This document shows, in pieces, positions 30,852 to 41,164 of a stretch of 64,000 nucleotides of DNA. Origin of the DNA: Doryteuthis pealeii. Its lineage: Eukaryota; Mollusca; Cephalopoda; Myopsida; Loliginidae. A program made the translations under genes and the position numbers. Each line of letters opens with the position of its first letter. The first letter of the stretch is position 1. The stretch lies in the NCBI GenBank assembly GCA_023376005.1, contig CM042145.1:99178797-99242796 (forward strand), written 5' to 3'. The notes below the pieces were generated by a model that worked only from the letters and a program-made list of their open reading frames with translations, had not been told where the DNA came from and did no database searches.

Positions 30852-31092
30852 TAGGAGGCGCTGGGTGTAATGGTTACTGTCGTAGGAAATGGACACGGTG
30901 AAACAAGATCAAATCCTGGACTAGGCTGCTTGCATTTCCACATAGCGCTAATTCACTTTGGAAAGGTATGAATACAACTATTTTCCCTTCAGCTATGTGT
31001 AAATAGTAGGGCACACTAAGCTCTTTCACCAAGAAACTCCACTTAAGAAATTGACCTTGTGTCACATCCTACTTGTGTGGAGGGGTTCGTTT
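30852..31092 (+). repeat. T2 tRNA-derived SINE, full length
   Basis: Head 'gaggcgctgggtgtaatggtt', 'tactgtcgtaggaaatggac', B-box 'agatcaaatcctgg', body 'gcttgcatttccacatagcg', 'ggaaaggtatgaatacaact', ending 'gaccttgtgtcacatcctac' and 'ggaggggttcg'. A block corresponding to 'ggcaaccggtctaggag' is deleted. Confidence 0.8.
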
Positions 31093-31094
31093 GT

Positions 31095-31265
31095 TGGTTG
31101 TTTTTACGGTATATCAACCTCTTTAGGGTAATTTGATGCCGAATCAAGTCATTTTGAAAAACAAAGGATTCAGATTGCTTACATTACCTGCTGTTGCTAC
31201 AGACTGATCGCTGCTTAACTTCGGCAATTTAGCGGGAACCGGTATTCAGCGTGACTTTATCGTAA
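31095..31265 (-). repeat. 5S-rRNA-derived SINE
   Basis: Minus strand: 'gataaagtcacgctgaatacc', 'cccgctaaattgccgaagttaagcagc' (5S box A region), then the shared tail ending 'gttgatataccgtaaaaac'. A middle part is deleted relative to 54506-54712. Confidence 0.7.
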
Positions 31266-31885
31266 TCGAAGGGGTTGGTAAATATGTATCTATTAATAAT
31301 GCAGATTAGGTCTCAATTTGTCTGTAACCGAAACTACGTCACAATACCGAAAATCGTCAATACATAGAATAAGGAACAACTCTGTAATCAGTTTTAAATA
31401 TTATTTTTTACTTTCGCCCTCTTTTCAGTAACAAGATTAACTAAAAAGTTTACAACAAATAAATACCTACATTTTGATGTAAAATTTATGTGTTAAATAT
31501 TCGAAATAATTATTTAATTAATAATTAATAGATGCTCCCAAATTGTATTTCTCAGTTCCATTTCTAATTGTTTTATTTTTTTTTTTTTTACTCCTTTAAT
31601 ATACTTATTTTACTTACTTATGATACGAACCTCTAATATTGAATTTTTTAACTCCCACCCTGCTCAGACAATATCTTTCGAAAATTAATTTTTACACCGC
31701 CCGAAGGGTGTTTTTTCAGTTGTTTTTTGTTTTTTGTTTTTTTCTAGTACTATTAATAGATCAGGTATCGTGTGATTCAGTACAAGCTGTCATATGTTAC
31801 TTGGAAAGGAGAAGAGAACCGCCAGTAATCCCTGGGGGATATCATGGGGGGGAATTACACAGCATCGCTCCCCGAGGAACATAGG
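31266..31885. other. Unassigned, possibly Helitron-derived
   Basis: 'tttgtctgtaaccgaaactac' at 31318-31338 matches the Helitron 5' region of 18926, and a CACC...GGTG hairpin ('cgcccgaagggtg') lies at 31693-31708, but CTRR is not at the expected distance. Confidence 0.4.
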
Positions 31886-31904
31886 TTAAGGAAAACATCT
31901 ATCT

Positions 31905-32045
31905 ATCCTGGAATAGGCTGATTCCCACCCCCTAAAAAAGATCAGTGTCCTGGGTATGACACTAAACTGCGTGACGTTCTGGGTCTTTGGTGAGTGAAGT
32001 AACCCCCTCATTGTCACTACTTCCAGTCCTCTAACATGACTCGGA

Positions 32046-32046
<1 letters not shown>
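31905..32046 (+). repeat. SA-family SINE fragment ending at (TA)n
   Basis: 'gtcctgggtatgacactaaactgcg...gaagtaacccc...cactacttccag...gactcggagtgata'. Confidence 0.65.

Positions 32047-32047
<1 letters not shown>

Positions 32048-32105
<58 letters not shown>
32048..32105. repeat. (TA)n microsatellite
   Basis: Left border of the HHR-containing unit 32106-32330. Confidence 0.95.
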
Positions 32106-32108
<3 letters not shown>

Positions 32109-32233
32109 GATGGAACAGATGGACTCGCTATTTCTAACACACTTCTCTGCCCGAATTATAGTGGTCTGTCAAACACTTTAAAAAATGATTTAAATTTTTT
32201 TAAACTCTTAGAACTATTTCTTCAACAAGAAAG

Positions 32234-32272
32234 TTTTCCTGACGATGACCTAAGGTCGAAACTAGTTGAGAA
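32234..32272 (+). ncRNA. Hammerhead ribozyme candidate
   Basis: Core CUGACGA at 32239-32245 (position 7 free), one unpaired U, stem II GACC/GGUC with loop UAA, GAAA at 32258-32261, stem III AC/GU with loop UA, triplet GUU (32265-32267). Stem I is UUUUC/GAGAA (five pairs incl. one wobble). All invariant core bases are present. The unit lies between (TA)n tracts. Confidence 0.7.
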
Positions 32273-32330
32273 AAATAAACAACATAAAAGAAATATCCCT
32301 TTTTCTTATCACTTTTGTTCCTATTTTTAT

Positions 32331-32367
32331 AGTATAGTATAGTATAGTATATATATTATATATATAG

Positions 32368-32399
<32 letters not shown>

Positions 32400-32400
32400 T
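32331..32400. repeat. (TAGTA)n/(TA)n microsatellite
   Basis: Right border of the HHR unit and left border of the next inverted-repeat element. Confidence 0.9.
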
Positions 32401-32431
32401 AAAGATGTAACTGGAATTGAATCCGACGGTA

Positions 32432-32674
32432 TTTAAAGAATGAATAAAGGAAAGAAATATAGAAAGGATAATAAATAATACAATAATAAACAATATTTAA
32501 AACATTATTATTTTTAAAACAAATGAATTATTTTATTTCATTTCATTCTTATTTAAAAATAATAATAGTTTAAAAATTGTCACATAGAAAAACTCCTGAC
32601 CGAAACACGTGTAAGTAAATTGATTAAATTATCCTTTATTATCCTTCTATACTTTCTTTCCTTATTCATTCTTT

Positions 32675-32680
<6 letters not shown>
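32432..32680. mobile_element. Inverted-repeat element between (TA)n tracts, HHR relic inside
   Basis: Left arm 'gaatgaataaaggaaagaaa...gaaaggataataaa' (32437-32478) returns inverted at 32635-32677. Inside the right half, 'ctcctgaccgaaacacgtgt' (32593-32613) looks like a hammerhead with stem II deleted. Confidence 0.7.
32592..32615 (+). ncRNA. Hammerhead relic lacking stem II
   Basis: CUGA is followed almost at once by C-GAAA-CACGUGU, the stem III motif found at 59478. Stem II and part of the core are missing. Not functional as it stands. Confidence 0.4.
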
Positions 32681-32729
<49 letters not shown>

Positions 32730-32733
32730 AGTG
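32680..32733. repeat. (TA)n microsatellite
   Basis: Right border of the inverted-repeat element. Confidence 0.95.
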
Positions 32734-32869
32734 TTATGACTCCTAGTGATAATATAGGTCAAATAGACCTATTTGATATAATTAAGTGTTTACTTGTTTA
32801 AAATGATTGTGAAGAAATAATTTTGTACCGCATACGACTGGAGACCATAATTGTTAAACTAACTTCGGT

Positions 32870-33060
32870 ATGATCATCATCATCATCATGTCGCGCCAAT
32901 GACAACCTCTCACCAACCGTCCTATCACTCATTGCCCTCGGAATTCCTCTGCGTAGCATCCAGTATCCGCGCAAAGCTGGTCAATGTACGTCTTTGTTGA
33001 ACGGCCCACACCGGCATGTCCATTGGCTTCCACAGGAGAACTTCGGTTAAATAGCCCAAT
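32870..33060 (-). pseudogene. LINE 3' end with (ATC)n tail
   Basis: Reverse of the plus-strand copy at 54050-54318: (GAT)n tail (here ATC, 32873-32889), 'cgcgccaatgacaacctctcacc', 'gagggcaatgagtg' and 'ctgcgtagcatccagtatccgcg'. Only the extreme 3' end of the ORF remains. Confidence 0.7.
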
Positions 33061-33261
33061 AAGGGTTGACATACCGTAAAACCAAGCAAGCAATTATCCT
33101 GTTATAAATATATATATATATATATGACATTCTGATGATTTAAACGGTAATGTGACATATCCACGTAATTAATGTTCCCCATTGAATTAAGTGCATTGAC
33201 AAGGAAGGAGACTATGTTCAAAAATGTGCATATGTCTGAGTAATCATTGTATGTATTTACC

Positions 33262-33520
33262 CTGACTCTCCCCCTCGGGCAGAATGTGACACAAGACCAA
33301 TTTTTAAGCGGGATCTAAGCTGGTTTGAATTCAGAGTTTTCCTTTTCCTAGACTGATTGCCAAACCAATGATTGCCTAACCAAAGGTTAAGAACACATTC
33401 TTCCCTACTATTTACCCATAGCTGGGGGGGACAAATGGATTCAGCCTCCTTTAGGATTTGAACTCCTGTCACCGATTTCATCTCTTAAGACGATAACCGT
33501 TACGCTGAACGCGTCTTATT
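33262..33520 (-). repeat. T2 SINE
   Basis: Minus strand 'aacggttatcgtcttaagag' head; body 'ctatgggtaaatagtagg', 'aggaaaaggaaaactctg'. A short duplication ('gattgcc...aaccaa') lies at 33355-33380. Confidence 0.7.
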
Positions 33521-33543
33521 AATCATAATATTGTAGTAAGCAA

Positions 33544-33780
33544 AGTTGACGGAGTGGCATCAACCGAACAGTGAGCGAATTCTGTGTCCTTTTCGCTAGC
33601 GCTAGACCAGGAGATTGTATTTGTTGAGTTGGAGCACCACGCCTAGTGTCAACCCCAGATACTTTACTAATCATATTACCCATTTGATGGCGAGGCTCGA
33701 GTTCTGCCATCACTCCCAGGTACATTCTGACACGAAGTGGTAGTACCTGCTAGGACCCCATCTATAGGTCAAATAGATCT
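33544..33780. repeat. T1 body fragment (minus) and SA fragment (plus)
   Basis: 33544-33652 is a T1 tail/body on the minus strand; 33680-33780 is 'ggcgaggctcgagttctgcc...caggtacattctgac' and 'ggaccccatctataggtcaaat' of the SA family. Confidence 0.6.
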
Positions 33781-33923
33781 GTTTAAAAAGTATTCGTATT
33801 TGATAGAAATACTTCTATGTTATATGACAGTAGAATATTTGTTACTTGAATCTATAATCGTTTATTGAGAATTATAATTAGTTACTTAATACTATATAAT
33901 TGTGAGCAATCAAATAATTATTG

Positions 33924-34166
33924 TTAATTCTTTGCCTACCAAATTTCCCTCACAGCTGTACCAAATTTCTTAGTGTTTTTACCTGTATGGGGGTATCTTT
34001 CAAAGTTTACCAACCGTTTACCTCAGAACTCGATCTATTTAAATAAAGTCATATTACCATTGTAATCTGGGTCCTTCTGCTCAATTATAAGTGACACGTG
34101 CGAGGACCGCTGCCAGCAGCTTATGGTAGGATCGCAATGGCGTGAGAGCTGTTGTGTTCGGCTTAA
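33924..34166. mobile_element. piggyBac-like MITE
   Basis: TTAA-'ttctttgcctaccaaatttcc' at the left; right end is diverged ('ggc'-TTAA). Internal 'attgtaatctgggtccttctg' matches 21166 and 48174. Confidence 0.6.
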
Positions 34167-34169
34167 GAG

Positions 34170-34430
34170 CTAAATAGAAATAATTACTTGAAAATATATA
34201 ATTATCAATATTAAATAGGAATACTTGAATGCATATAACTGTATGCAAATTATTTGTATTAGATAAGGATACTTGATATCATACAATTGTGTGCGAAATC
34301 CTTTGGAAACAACAACATAAAAATGTAAATATAGATGTATAAGGAAAGCAATTCTCTGAACCACGAGGTACAAAATGATCCTCGACGGTTGACATGCCAT
34401 TAAAATCAATCAGACAATCAATAATATTTT
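34170..34430 (+). repeat. SINE with tandem 'tacttgaaaccatataa' units and shared tail
   Basis: Three units at 34185-34300, then 'acaacataaaaatgtaaatatag', then the shared tail 'gacggttgacatgccattaaaatcaatca'. Confidence 0.65.
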
Positions 34431-34539
34431 TAAAAGTTCGCTTTTTTTTTGGATATGTATTTGTGGTTAATAATGACAAGGCAAAATAATATCTATTCAT
34501 TGTTGTTGTTTACTAAGGGAATGTTGATTTGACTCAAAC

Positions 34540-34895
34540 CTTACACCCTATTGCCCTTATGGCAAGCCCCAAACCCTTTTTATCATATGGGTGCTAGAAG
34601 GCGGTGGCTGCGGGTCTACATGTCCTGGGAATGACGTTAAACTCTATCTGATGGTGAGATTCCAGTTCTGGAGGTTTGGGGAATGTGGAGCACCCCTTCA
34701 TCACCATTGCTCCCTGGTCCACTCTGACCCAGAGTGGTAGTACCTGTTAGTGTCCCATCTATGGGTTAAATAGAAAAATGTATTTATAAAAAAATTGTAT
34801 TATCCATTAAGAATTGATTTATTTCAAAACTTTATCGGCATTAAATGACCCACTGAGGTTGATATGCCGTAAAACAAAACAAACCAAACCAAATC
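34540..34895 (+). repeat. SA-family SINE, 3' two-thirds with complete tail
   Basis: From 'cccttatggcaagccccaaacc' to 'aaatgacccactgaggttgatatgccgtaaaac' plus CAAA-rich tail. This copy links the SA body to the shared tail. Confidence 0.8.
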
Positions 34896-35045
34896 AAACC
34901 TTACAGAGGAATCGAACTCACTAACTCTAGTCTGCTATCCTCTCAAACCATGACACCATGTGAAGTATTCATTACTACCTGTTGTAGATTGCGGTTAAAT
35001 TTCATTTAGAAAATAAAAAGTATATCGATGCACATTGACTTGCAG

Positions 35046-35468
35046 GTGTCCCAACTTACGAGTTTTCCGAGTTACGAGCTATCACTCAGTCAATCTTTTC
35101 CTCTGTGTTGAGACCTAAAATTTGAGTTACGAGCTAGTTTCATATACGCTTATGTTAGCAAGTTCACTAAAAACATTTAAGTTTCTAAATTTGTTAGGCC
35201 AAAGAAAATATAATCTATTAAAAAATAAACATTAAATATATATCAGCACATAATTCATTACATTCTATTTTATTATGTTTTTATGTAATACAATGCGATG
35301 TTTCTTATTTTAAAAAAAAAACTTACAAAAATAGGGTGTGTTTGTATGGCTGGAACGTATTAATAATATTTCAGTTTATTTCAGTTGTGAAAATTGATTT
35401 GATATACGAGGAAATTGAGTTTGGAGCTGAACGAAGTAAACTGTTAAGTCAAGGTACCACTGTATATA
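35046..35468. mobile_element. Candidate ~420-bp MITE with 'cagtggtacc'-type ends
   Basis: Left end 'caggtgtcccaacttacgag', right end complement 'cagtggtaccttgacttaac', with repeated 'gagttacgagct' near the left. Ends are imperfectly inverted. Superfamily not assigned. Confidence 0.5.
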
Positions 35469-35561
35469 TCATTTCAAAGTGTTAAAAAATATAAAGGTAA
35501 TTTTTTTTATTGATAATCATTTAGCTTTCAATTTATATATATTAATGATTTACTTGGATAT

Positions 35562-35816
35562 TTAACTCTTTGCTACTTTAAACAGCTCTCAGCGGCTCTC
35601 CTACCATACCCAAGCAAAGCACAAAAACTGATGGTTAGTTCATTATAATAGAACAGAAAGACTCAGATTACAATAATAATAGGACTTTATTTTAATAGAA
35701 TTATGAGGTGAATAGATAGATAGTGAACTTTAAAATATCCCATCATACAGGTAAAAAAAAAACACCAAGAAAATCTGATACATCCATCGGGGAAATTTGT
35801 GTAGGCAAAGAGTTAA
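35562..35816. mobile_element. Complete piggyBac-like MITE
   Basis: TTAA at 35562-35565 and again at 35813-35816; terminal motif CTCTTTGCNTAC on the left and GTAGGCAAAGAG on the right. TTAA target duplication with such ends is diagnostic of the piggyBac superfamily. The 247-bp body has no transposase. Confidence 0.78.
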
Positions 35817-36340
35817 AGAGGGCGGCAAACATTTCATAATCTTCTACAAGAAGAATAACTCCCTGTGGCAGTTAAATTTCCTCTTTTGACAAACGTAAGC
35901 AAGTCCTGTATAACATATAATTTTGTGTCAGAGACAATTTTTCTTGTATGTGGGTCAATTATTCGTAGTATGTTTATGGTTCAGATATTGGTGTTTTCAA
36001 ATGGTAAAACCCTGTTCTGCTTTTTTTTAATTTTATTTTTATTTTGGTTCCAGCTTAAGTAGAAACACGATATGTAAGTGCTATTCTCTCTTCTTTCTGA
36101 TTATGTATACGTGTGTAGGCAATGAGTGTGGTTATTTGTGATTATGTGTGTATGTTTGGAACACTGAAGTTCAGAAAGTATAAAATCAAATTTCCTGATG
36201 TTTTGTACATAAAAAATATGAGAAGTGATCAAAAAAAAAAAAAAATAGGATAATTTTAATTCAATTTGAAGTTTTTTAAATCAAGGATAAAAGTTGTAAC
36301 ACCACCACCACCATAAAACAACAACAACAACAACAACAAC
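35817..36340. other. Unassigned stretch ending in (CAA)n
   Basis: One 65-codon frame at 35865 has no recognisable domain and is probably chance. Confidence 0.4.
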
Positions 36341-36770
36341 AACCTGATGGCTAGGGTTATAGAATACGCCGACGACACCACTGAAGGGGGGTAAATTCCT
36401 ATCAATGGGGCCATTTGTTGGCTGTCGGGTTTGCGACCCATGATGCTTACAAACAGAATCCTAGGCTATGAGCAATCCATGACGTGCAACACTCCATTTT
36501 GCCCTTACTTACGGGCTATCGGAGAAACCCCATCAGATTAATCGGCTGGTCACGTCAAGCCCTAGCACCTATATGATTGTCCTGGCCCTATTGCCCTTAT
36601 GGCAAGCCCCAATCCTTTTATCATATATCTCCTGAATATGGCGTTAAACTGCACTTAGTGGTTAAGTTCCAATTCTGAGCTCTGGGAGTGTGGAGTACCC
36701 CTACATTGCCATTACTCCCAGGTCCACTCTTACCCGGAGAGATAATACCTGTTTGGGTCCCATTCCAAAT
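36340..36770 (+). repeat. SA-family SINE, internally deleted
   Basis: 'tagggttatagaatacgccgac', 'ggtaaattcctatcaatggggcc', 'cttatggcaagccccaatcc', 'gtccactcttacccggagag', 'tgtttgggtccca'. A (CAA)n run abuts the 5' end. Confidence 0.75.
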
Positions 36771-36869
36771 TTCTGTGATATACCTACTGTTAATTTAATC
36801 AAAATTGATTTTAAAATGTGTTAAAAAATCGGCTGGTCACATTCAGCCCTAGCACCTATATGATTTGTC

Positions 36870-37050
36870 ACTGCATTTCACTTAGCGCTAATACCCCTCT
36901 CGCCCTCCAGCTATGGATAAATAGCAGGGTAGACTGGGCTCTTTAACATTGGTTAGGCAACCGGTCTAGGAGAAGGAAAACTCCGAATTCCGAACTTCGT
37001 TTAAGAAATTGACCTTGTATCGCATCCTGCTCATGCGGAGGGGTTGGTAA
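36870..37050 (+). repeat. T2 SINE, head missing
   Basis: 'gcatttcacttagcgctaatac...ctatggataaatagcagggt...aggagaaggaaaactccg...gaccttgtatcgcatcctgc'. Confidence 0.7.
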
Positions 37051-37063
37051 ATATATATATATC

Positions 37064-37275
37064 AAACCTCCCACCTTTTTATCATATGCGTGCTAGAAGG
37101 TGATGGCTAAAGATATTAGAGTCCTGGATATAACGTCAAACTGCATCTAGTCGTGAGGCTCCAATTCTGGAGCTTTGGTGAAGTGCAGAGTACCCATTAA
37201 TCGGCATTACTACCCAGGTCTACTCTTACCCGGAGTGGTAGTACATGTTATGGTACAATCTATGCGTTAAATAAA
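37064..37275 (+). repeat. SA-family SINE, 3' part
   Basis: 'tttatcatatgcgtgctagaaggtg...gtactggat', ending 'atgttatggtacaatctatgcgtt'. Confidence 0.65.
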
Positions 37276-37324
37276 TCAAAAATGAGTTTTAAAATATTTT
37301 TAAAAATATTTGAATGCACAACAA

Positions 37325-37680
37325 GAATTGTTGGTTGTTTTACGGCATATCAACCCTTTTCGGGTCATTTAATGCCGAATCAAGTCATTTTGATATCTGG
37401 CTGCTTACAGTACCTGCTGTTGCTTAAATTGTCACCCATCTAAGTATTGAACATACTGCTTAACTTCGGTGACCTAGCGGGAACCGATGCTTTCAGCCAA
37501 CATGAACGAATCAAACAAAATGTCTCAGGCATAAAATAACCCAAGGGTTGGCATGCCTTAAAATCCAACCAACCAACCAACCAACAACCAGCTGGGTAAT
37601 CTTGGATTATTATGAAGTATATCTAGTGAAGTGTGTCAATAAAAGGTAACATGAAAAATATCAAATTCTGTCAAACTTCA
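37325..37680 (-). repeat. 5S-derived SINE within a duplicated segment
   Basis: 37330-37500 is a minus-strand 5S SINE ('ccgaagttaagcagtatgttc', 'cttagatgggtgacaattt'). It is followed by a plus-strand shared tail ('aataacccaagggttggcatgcc') and unique DNA. The entire ~350-bp arrangement recurs at 52905-53220. Confidence 0.75.
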
Positions 37681-38540
37681 AGACAGTGTGACATAGACTC
37701 TTAAGAGGTTAACACAGACTGTTCAAAAATATAGAATGTGAATCCATACTACAGTTTTATTAAAAGATCATATATATTTCACCCTCTAAATCTAATATAT
37801 ATATGAAGGGTAATAATAATAATCTGTAATAAAGTAACGAAAATATAAATAATATTAATTACAAAAGAAAACAATTTAATTTAAATTTAAACGGACGCTT
37901 CTCGTACCCCCTGGAATGATGCTCGCACTCCCAGGTCGGTAACCCCTGCCCTACACAAACACATACACCCTCCCTCCCTTTGCTGCTGTTGCTGAGAATA
38001 AATTATATTTTCTACAACTAGTCGTTTTCTTAACGATGTCGGCCATTTCATCTGATTCTATTTCCAGCCACAAATGATGTTGTAAGAAGTTGCATTGCAA
38101 ACCAACCAGATTCTAGTCTAAACCAACAACGCAACAGCACCTACAGTACAGAGTTTATGACACTGTATGTTCTTCTCCGAATGTAGCAGCCCTGTTGACT
38201 GGGGCTTTAGAATACACCGACTGCACCGCTGTAAAGGATCCAGTTTTATTCTCAAGCACAGGTTTTAAGCTGACTTAGGACATTTTTGGATGGCCTAGTG
38301 ACCGTAGAAGATTTACCCCTTTCCGGTCGACCGGTCTTCACGAAATGAGAATGATTGGTGACAAGAAGCGGCTACCCGGTAATAGTAATTGCATTAAATA
38401 ATTGTATAAAAATAAAGCAACCGTATTTAAATTAAAATAATTCTTTAATTTTTGTTTTGTATTATGTTAAAATTTAGTAAATAAATAAGGAAAAATGTTA
38501 TTGAAGAGACTTTTTGATTTGTTTAAAAGTTAAATTTTTA
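37681..38540. other. Mostly unassigned stretch
   Basis: A 5' SA fragment ('gactggggctttagaatacaccgac') lies at 38195-38235. Otherwise no elements recognised. Confidence 0.45.
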
Positions 38541-38598
38541 AAAAATGACTTTAAGTACAATTCATTCAATTAATAACATATTTCTAAGTGAAAAAAAA

Positions 38599-38603
<5 letters not shown>

Positions 38604-38652
<49 letters not shown>
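38604..38652. repeat. (TA)n microsatellite
   Basis: Adjacent to the minisatellite at 38655. Confidence 0.95.
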
Positions 38653-38654
<2 letters not shown>

Positions 38655-38655
<1 letters not shown>

Positions 38656-38935
38656 GAAACTAAGCAAAAAAGAAAAAAGAAAGAAAGAAAGATAAAAAGA
38701 AGAAAAAAAAATAGATGTCTGGTAAGAGAGATGAAAATGAAACTAAGCAAAAAAAAAAGAAAGTAAGAAAGAAAGAAAGAAAGATAAAAAGAAAGAAAGA
38801 AAGAAAAAATAGATGTCTGGTTAAAGAGAAGAAAACTGAAACTAAGCAAGAAAGAAAGAAAGAAAGATAAAAAGAAGAAAGAAAAAATAGATGTCTGGTA
38901 AAAGAGAAGAAAACTGAAACAGAGCAAAAAAGGAT
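38655..38935 (+). repeat. A-rich minisatellite, ~75-90 bp unit
   Basis: Three and a half copies of 'gaaactaagcaaaaaagaaa...(GAAA)n...aaatagatgtctggtaa' with variable (GAAA)n length. Confidence 0.85.
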
Positions 38936-39280
38936 TGAATGACTTTGTATGAAAGAAATCCGTGTTACTCTAAAAAAAAATATGATTAAATTCATTATGT
39001 TAACTGAAAAAGAAAAAACATTTCGAACTTTATAATTAGAAAATTCTTTCTTCACTTTTAAGAGTTGTCTAAAAGTACTAGTATCTATATTTTAATACTC
39101 GTGTAATTGTACAACCGTTACCATCTTGCAACACCCTCTGGTTAAAAGTGAGACCGTTCCAATCGTCCAAAATGAAATTAGATAAATACATTGCGTGTAT
39201 CTTACTCTGTGAATAATTTGCCCAATTGGCGAGGCTTTATCCTCTGCGGGTTCCTGTTCCAGAGATCTAGCGAGTGTCGA
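38936..39280. other. Unassigned non-coding stretch
   Basis: Nothing recognised. Confidence 0.45.
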
Positions 39281-39282
39281 GT

Positions 39283-39530
39283 ACTAGTTCCAGGTCCACT
39301 CTGACCCGGTATGATAGTACCTGTTAGGGTCCCATCTATGGGTCAAATAGATGTTTTCAAATTAATAGTATTCGATAGGACCGAGTACATAAAAAAAACT
39401 CTTAAGAAACACATACACAACAAATGTAAATATGAATGTACAATGAATGCGGTTCCTTAACCCCTGGGCATTGAATAACCATAGTAGGTTTGACGTGTTG
39501 TTAAAATCAATCAATCATAAATAAACAGCA
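39283..39530 (+). repeat. SA fragment plus shared-tail SINE fragment
   Basis: 39290-39352 'ggtccactctgacccgg...gggtcccatctatgggtcaaat'; then 'acatacacaacaaatgtaaatatg...aataaccatagtaggtttgacg...aatcaatcaatc'. Confidence 0.65.
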
Positions 39531-39574
39531 CCAAATTAAAATTTCAGGGATGACTGGTGGGCTTTTCACTCTTG

Positions 39575-39685
39575 AGACGACAACCAGTCTAGGAGAAGGA
39601 AAACTCTGAATTCAAACCAGTTGTACTCCACTTAACAATTGACCTTGTGTCATATCCTGTCCGTGGCGGACGGGTATGCAAAGAT
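39575..39685 (+). repeat. T2 SINE 3' half
   Basis: 'ccagtctaggagaaggaaaac...ttgaccttgtgtcatatcctg'. Confidence 0.7.
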
Positions 39686-39853
39686 CTTATTACCCCTCGC
39701 AATTGTCCAGTGGTTTATAGTGAGTCATCTTTCTGGCGACATTACAATATTATGGCTGTTCTGGCTGTAACAAGAAGTATTGCATAACTCCTTGTGTTTA
39801 CAGTTTACACTCTTGTTTTAATCCCGGTTGATTTATCTTCTATTTTTAGCGAA

Positions 39854-39934
<81 letters not shown>
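39854..39934. repeat. (CA)n-(TA)n microsatellite
   Basis: CA then TA run. Confidence 0.95.
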
Positions 39935-39939
<5 letters not shown>

Positions 39940-40189
39940 ACTAAAATAGTTAATAATTACTAATAAGGGATGATTCGATTCATGATATATCTGATTACTC
40001 ATCACATCCAGGTTCAGTGTATGCTCATGTAGGTGCAAATTTATAGATTCATACAAGGATTTTTAAAATCCCTAAGAGAGCTCAATGTATAATAACTAAT
40101 AAATTAATTATATACAGAGCAATATTTTTCAAAAAAAGAAAAAAAAAGTAAAATGACGGTCTGTTAATTTTTTCATTCTTAATGGATAC

Positions 40190-40580
40190 TCATTTCTTAT
40201 AAACACATTTCTTATTCAACCCATAGATAGAATCCTAACAGGTACTATAACTCCGGGTCAGAGTGGACATGGGAACAATGGAGATGAAGGCGTGCTCCCC
40301 AGACCTCCAAAACTGGAACCTCACCATCAGATAGAGTTTAACGTCATTCCCTCAGCCACCGCCTTCTAGCACATACATGATAAAAAGGGTTGGGGTTGCT
40401 TTTAGGGTTACAGGGTTGGAGCAATCATATAGGTGCTAGGGCTTGCCATGACTAGCTGAAACCTCTCAACCCCTTAGCTACGGTTTAAATAGTACCACTA
40501 CTACTCTCCAAGTATAGCTTTGGTATTAAATAACCCACGGAGGTTGATATGCCATTAAATAAAGAAACCAAACAAACAAT
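40190..40580 (-). repeat. SA-family SINE, 3' half, plus T4-type tail
   Basis: 40200-40450 is the SA order on minus ('gtactataactccgggtcagag...gccttctagcacatac'). 40470-40580 is 'cccttagctacggtttaaatagtaccactactactctcc...aacccacggaggttgatatgcc', the T4 body and tail on plus. Confidence 0.7.
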
Positions 40581-41110
40581 CAATTTAATGTAGACATACA
40601 TATGAAAATTTCATAATGCCAGTGATTTACCCTTTACAAAATTAAATTTCTTAAAACATAATTAAATTTTGCTATAATTTATACAGGTCGAGAATATATC
40701 CAAACTGCCACGGAAAACAGTAGTTGCAGACAGCCAATCTGCAAGGATAGCTTTCGATTAGGTTTTCTGAGCGGTTGAGTTAAACGTTTCACAAAACATC
40801 ATTGCAATGTCCGGTCCGAACTCTTTCAAAGCACACTCCGAGCTGCACGTAATTTACACGTTATTGTAACATGTAAACTTGATAAATATCAGATTAAATT
40901 CGTCTCTTAAGCGTTTGTAAGATTTGGTGCATTATATCCGTCTTTGGAAATCTATACAACAGACAAAGGAATGGATGCTCGAATGAAGCTAGTGCATGAT
41001 ACAATTATTTCAACTGCTAAATGTCATTGCCTTTGGTTCTGTGTTACCAAGTGACTACTATTTGGAGTGTTAGTAGTTATAAGTCCCATCTATGGGTTAA
41101 ATAGATATGT
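40581..41110. other. Unassigned non-coding stretch
   Basis: No recognisable domain or element; composition is less AT-rich around 40690-40880 but frames are closed. Confidence 0.4.
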
Positions 41111-41164
41111 TTAAAAATCATTCGTATTTGATAGCAATACCTGTCATATAACTATAAATTATTT

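Noticed and set aside
31296..31746. Complete Helitron
   Set aside because: A 5'-like motif and a hairpin exist but CTAG is too far from the hairpin and the A/T insertion context is not clear.
32046..32342. 98-aa ORF as a real protein
   Set aside because: The first third is (TA)n and the rest crosses the hammerhead unit; no domain is recognisable.
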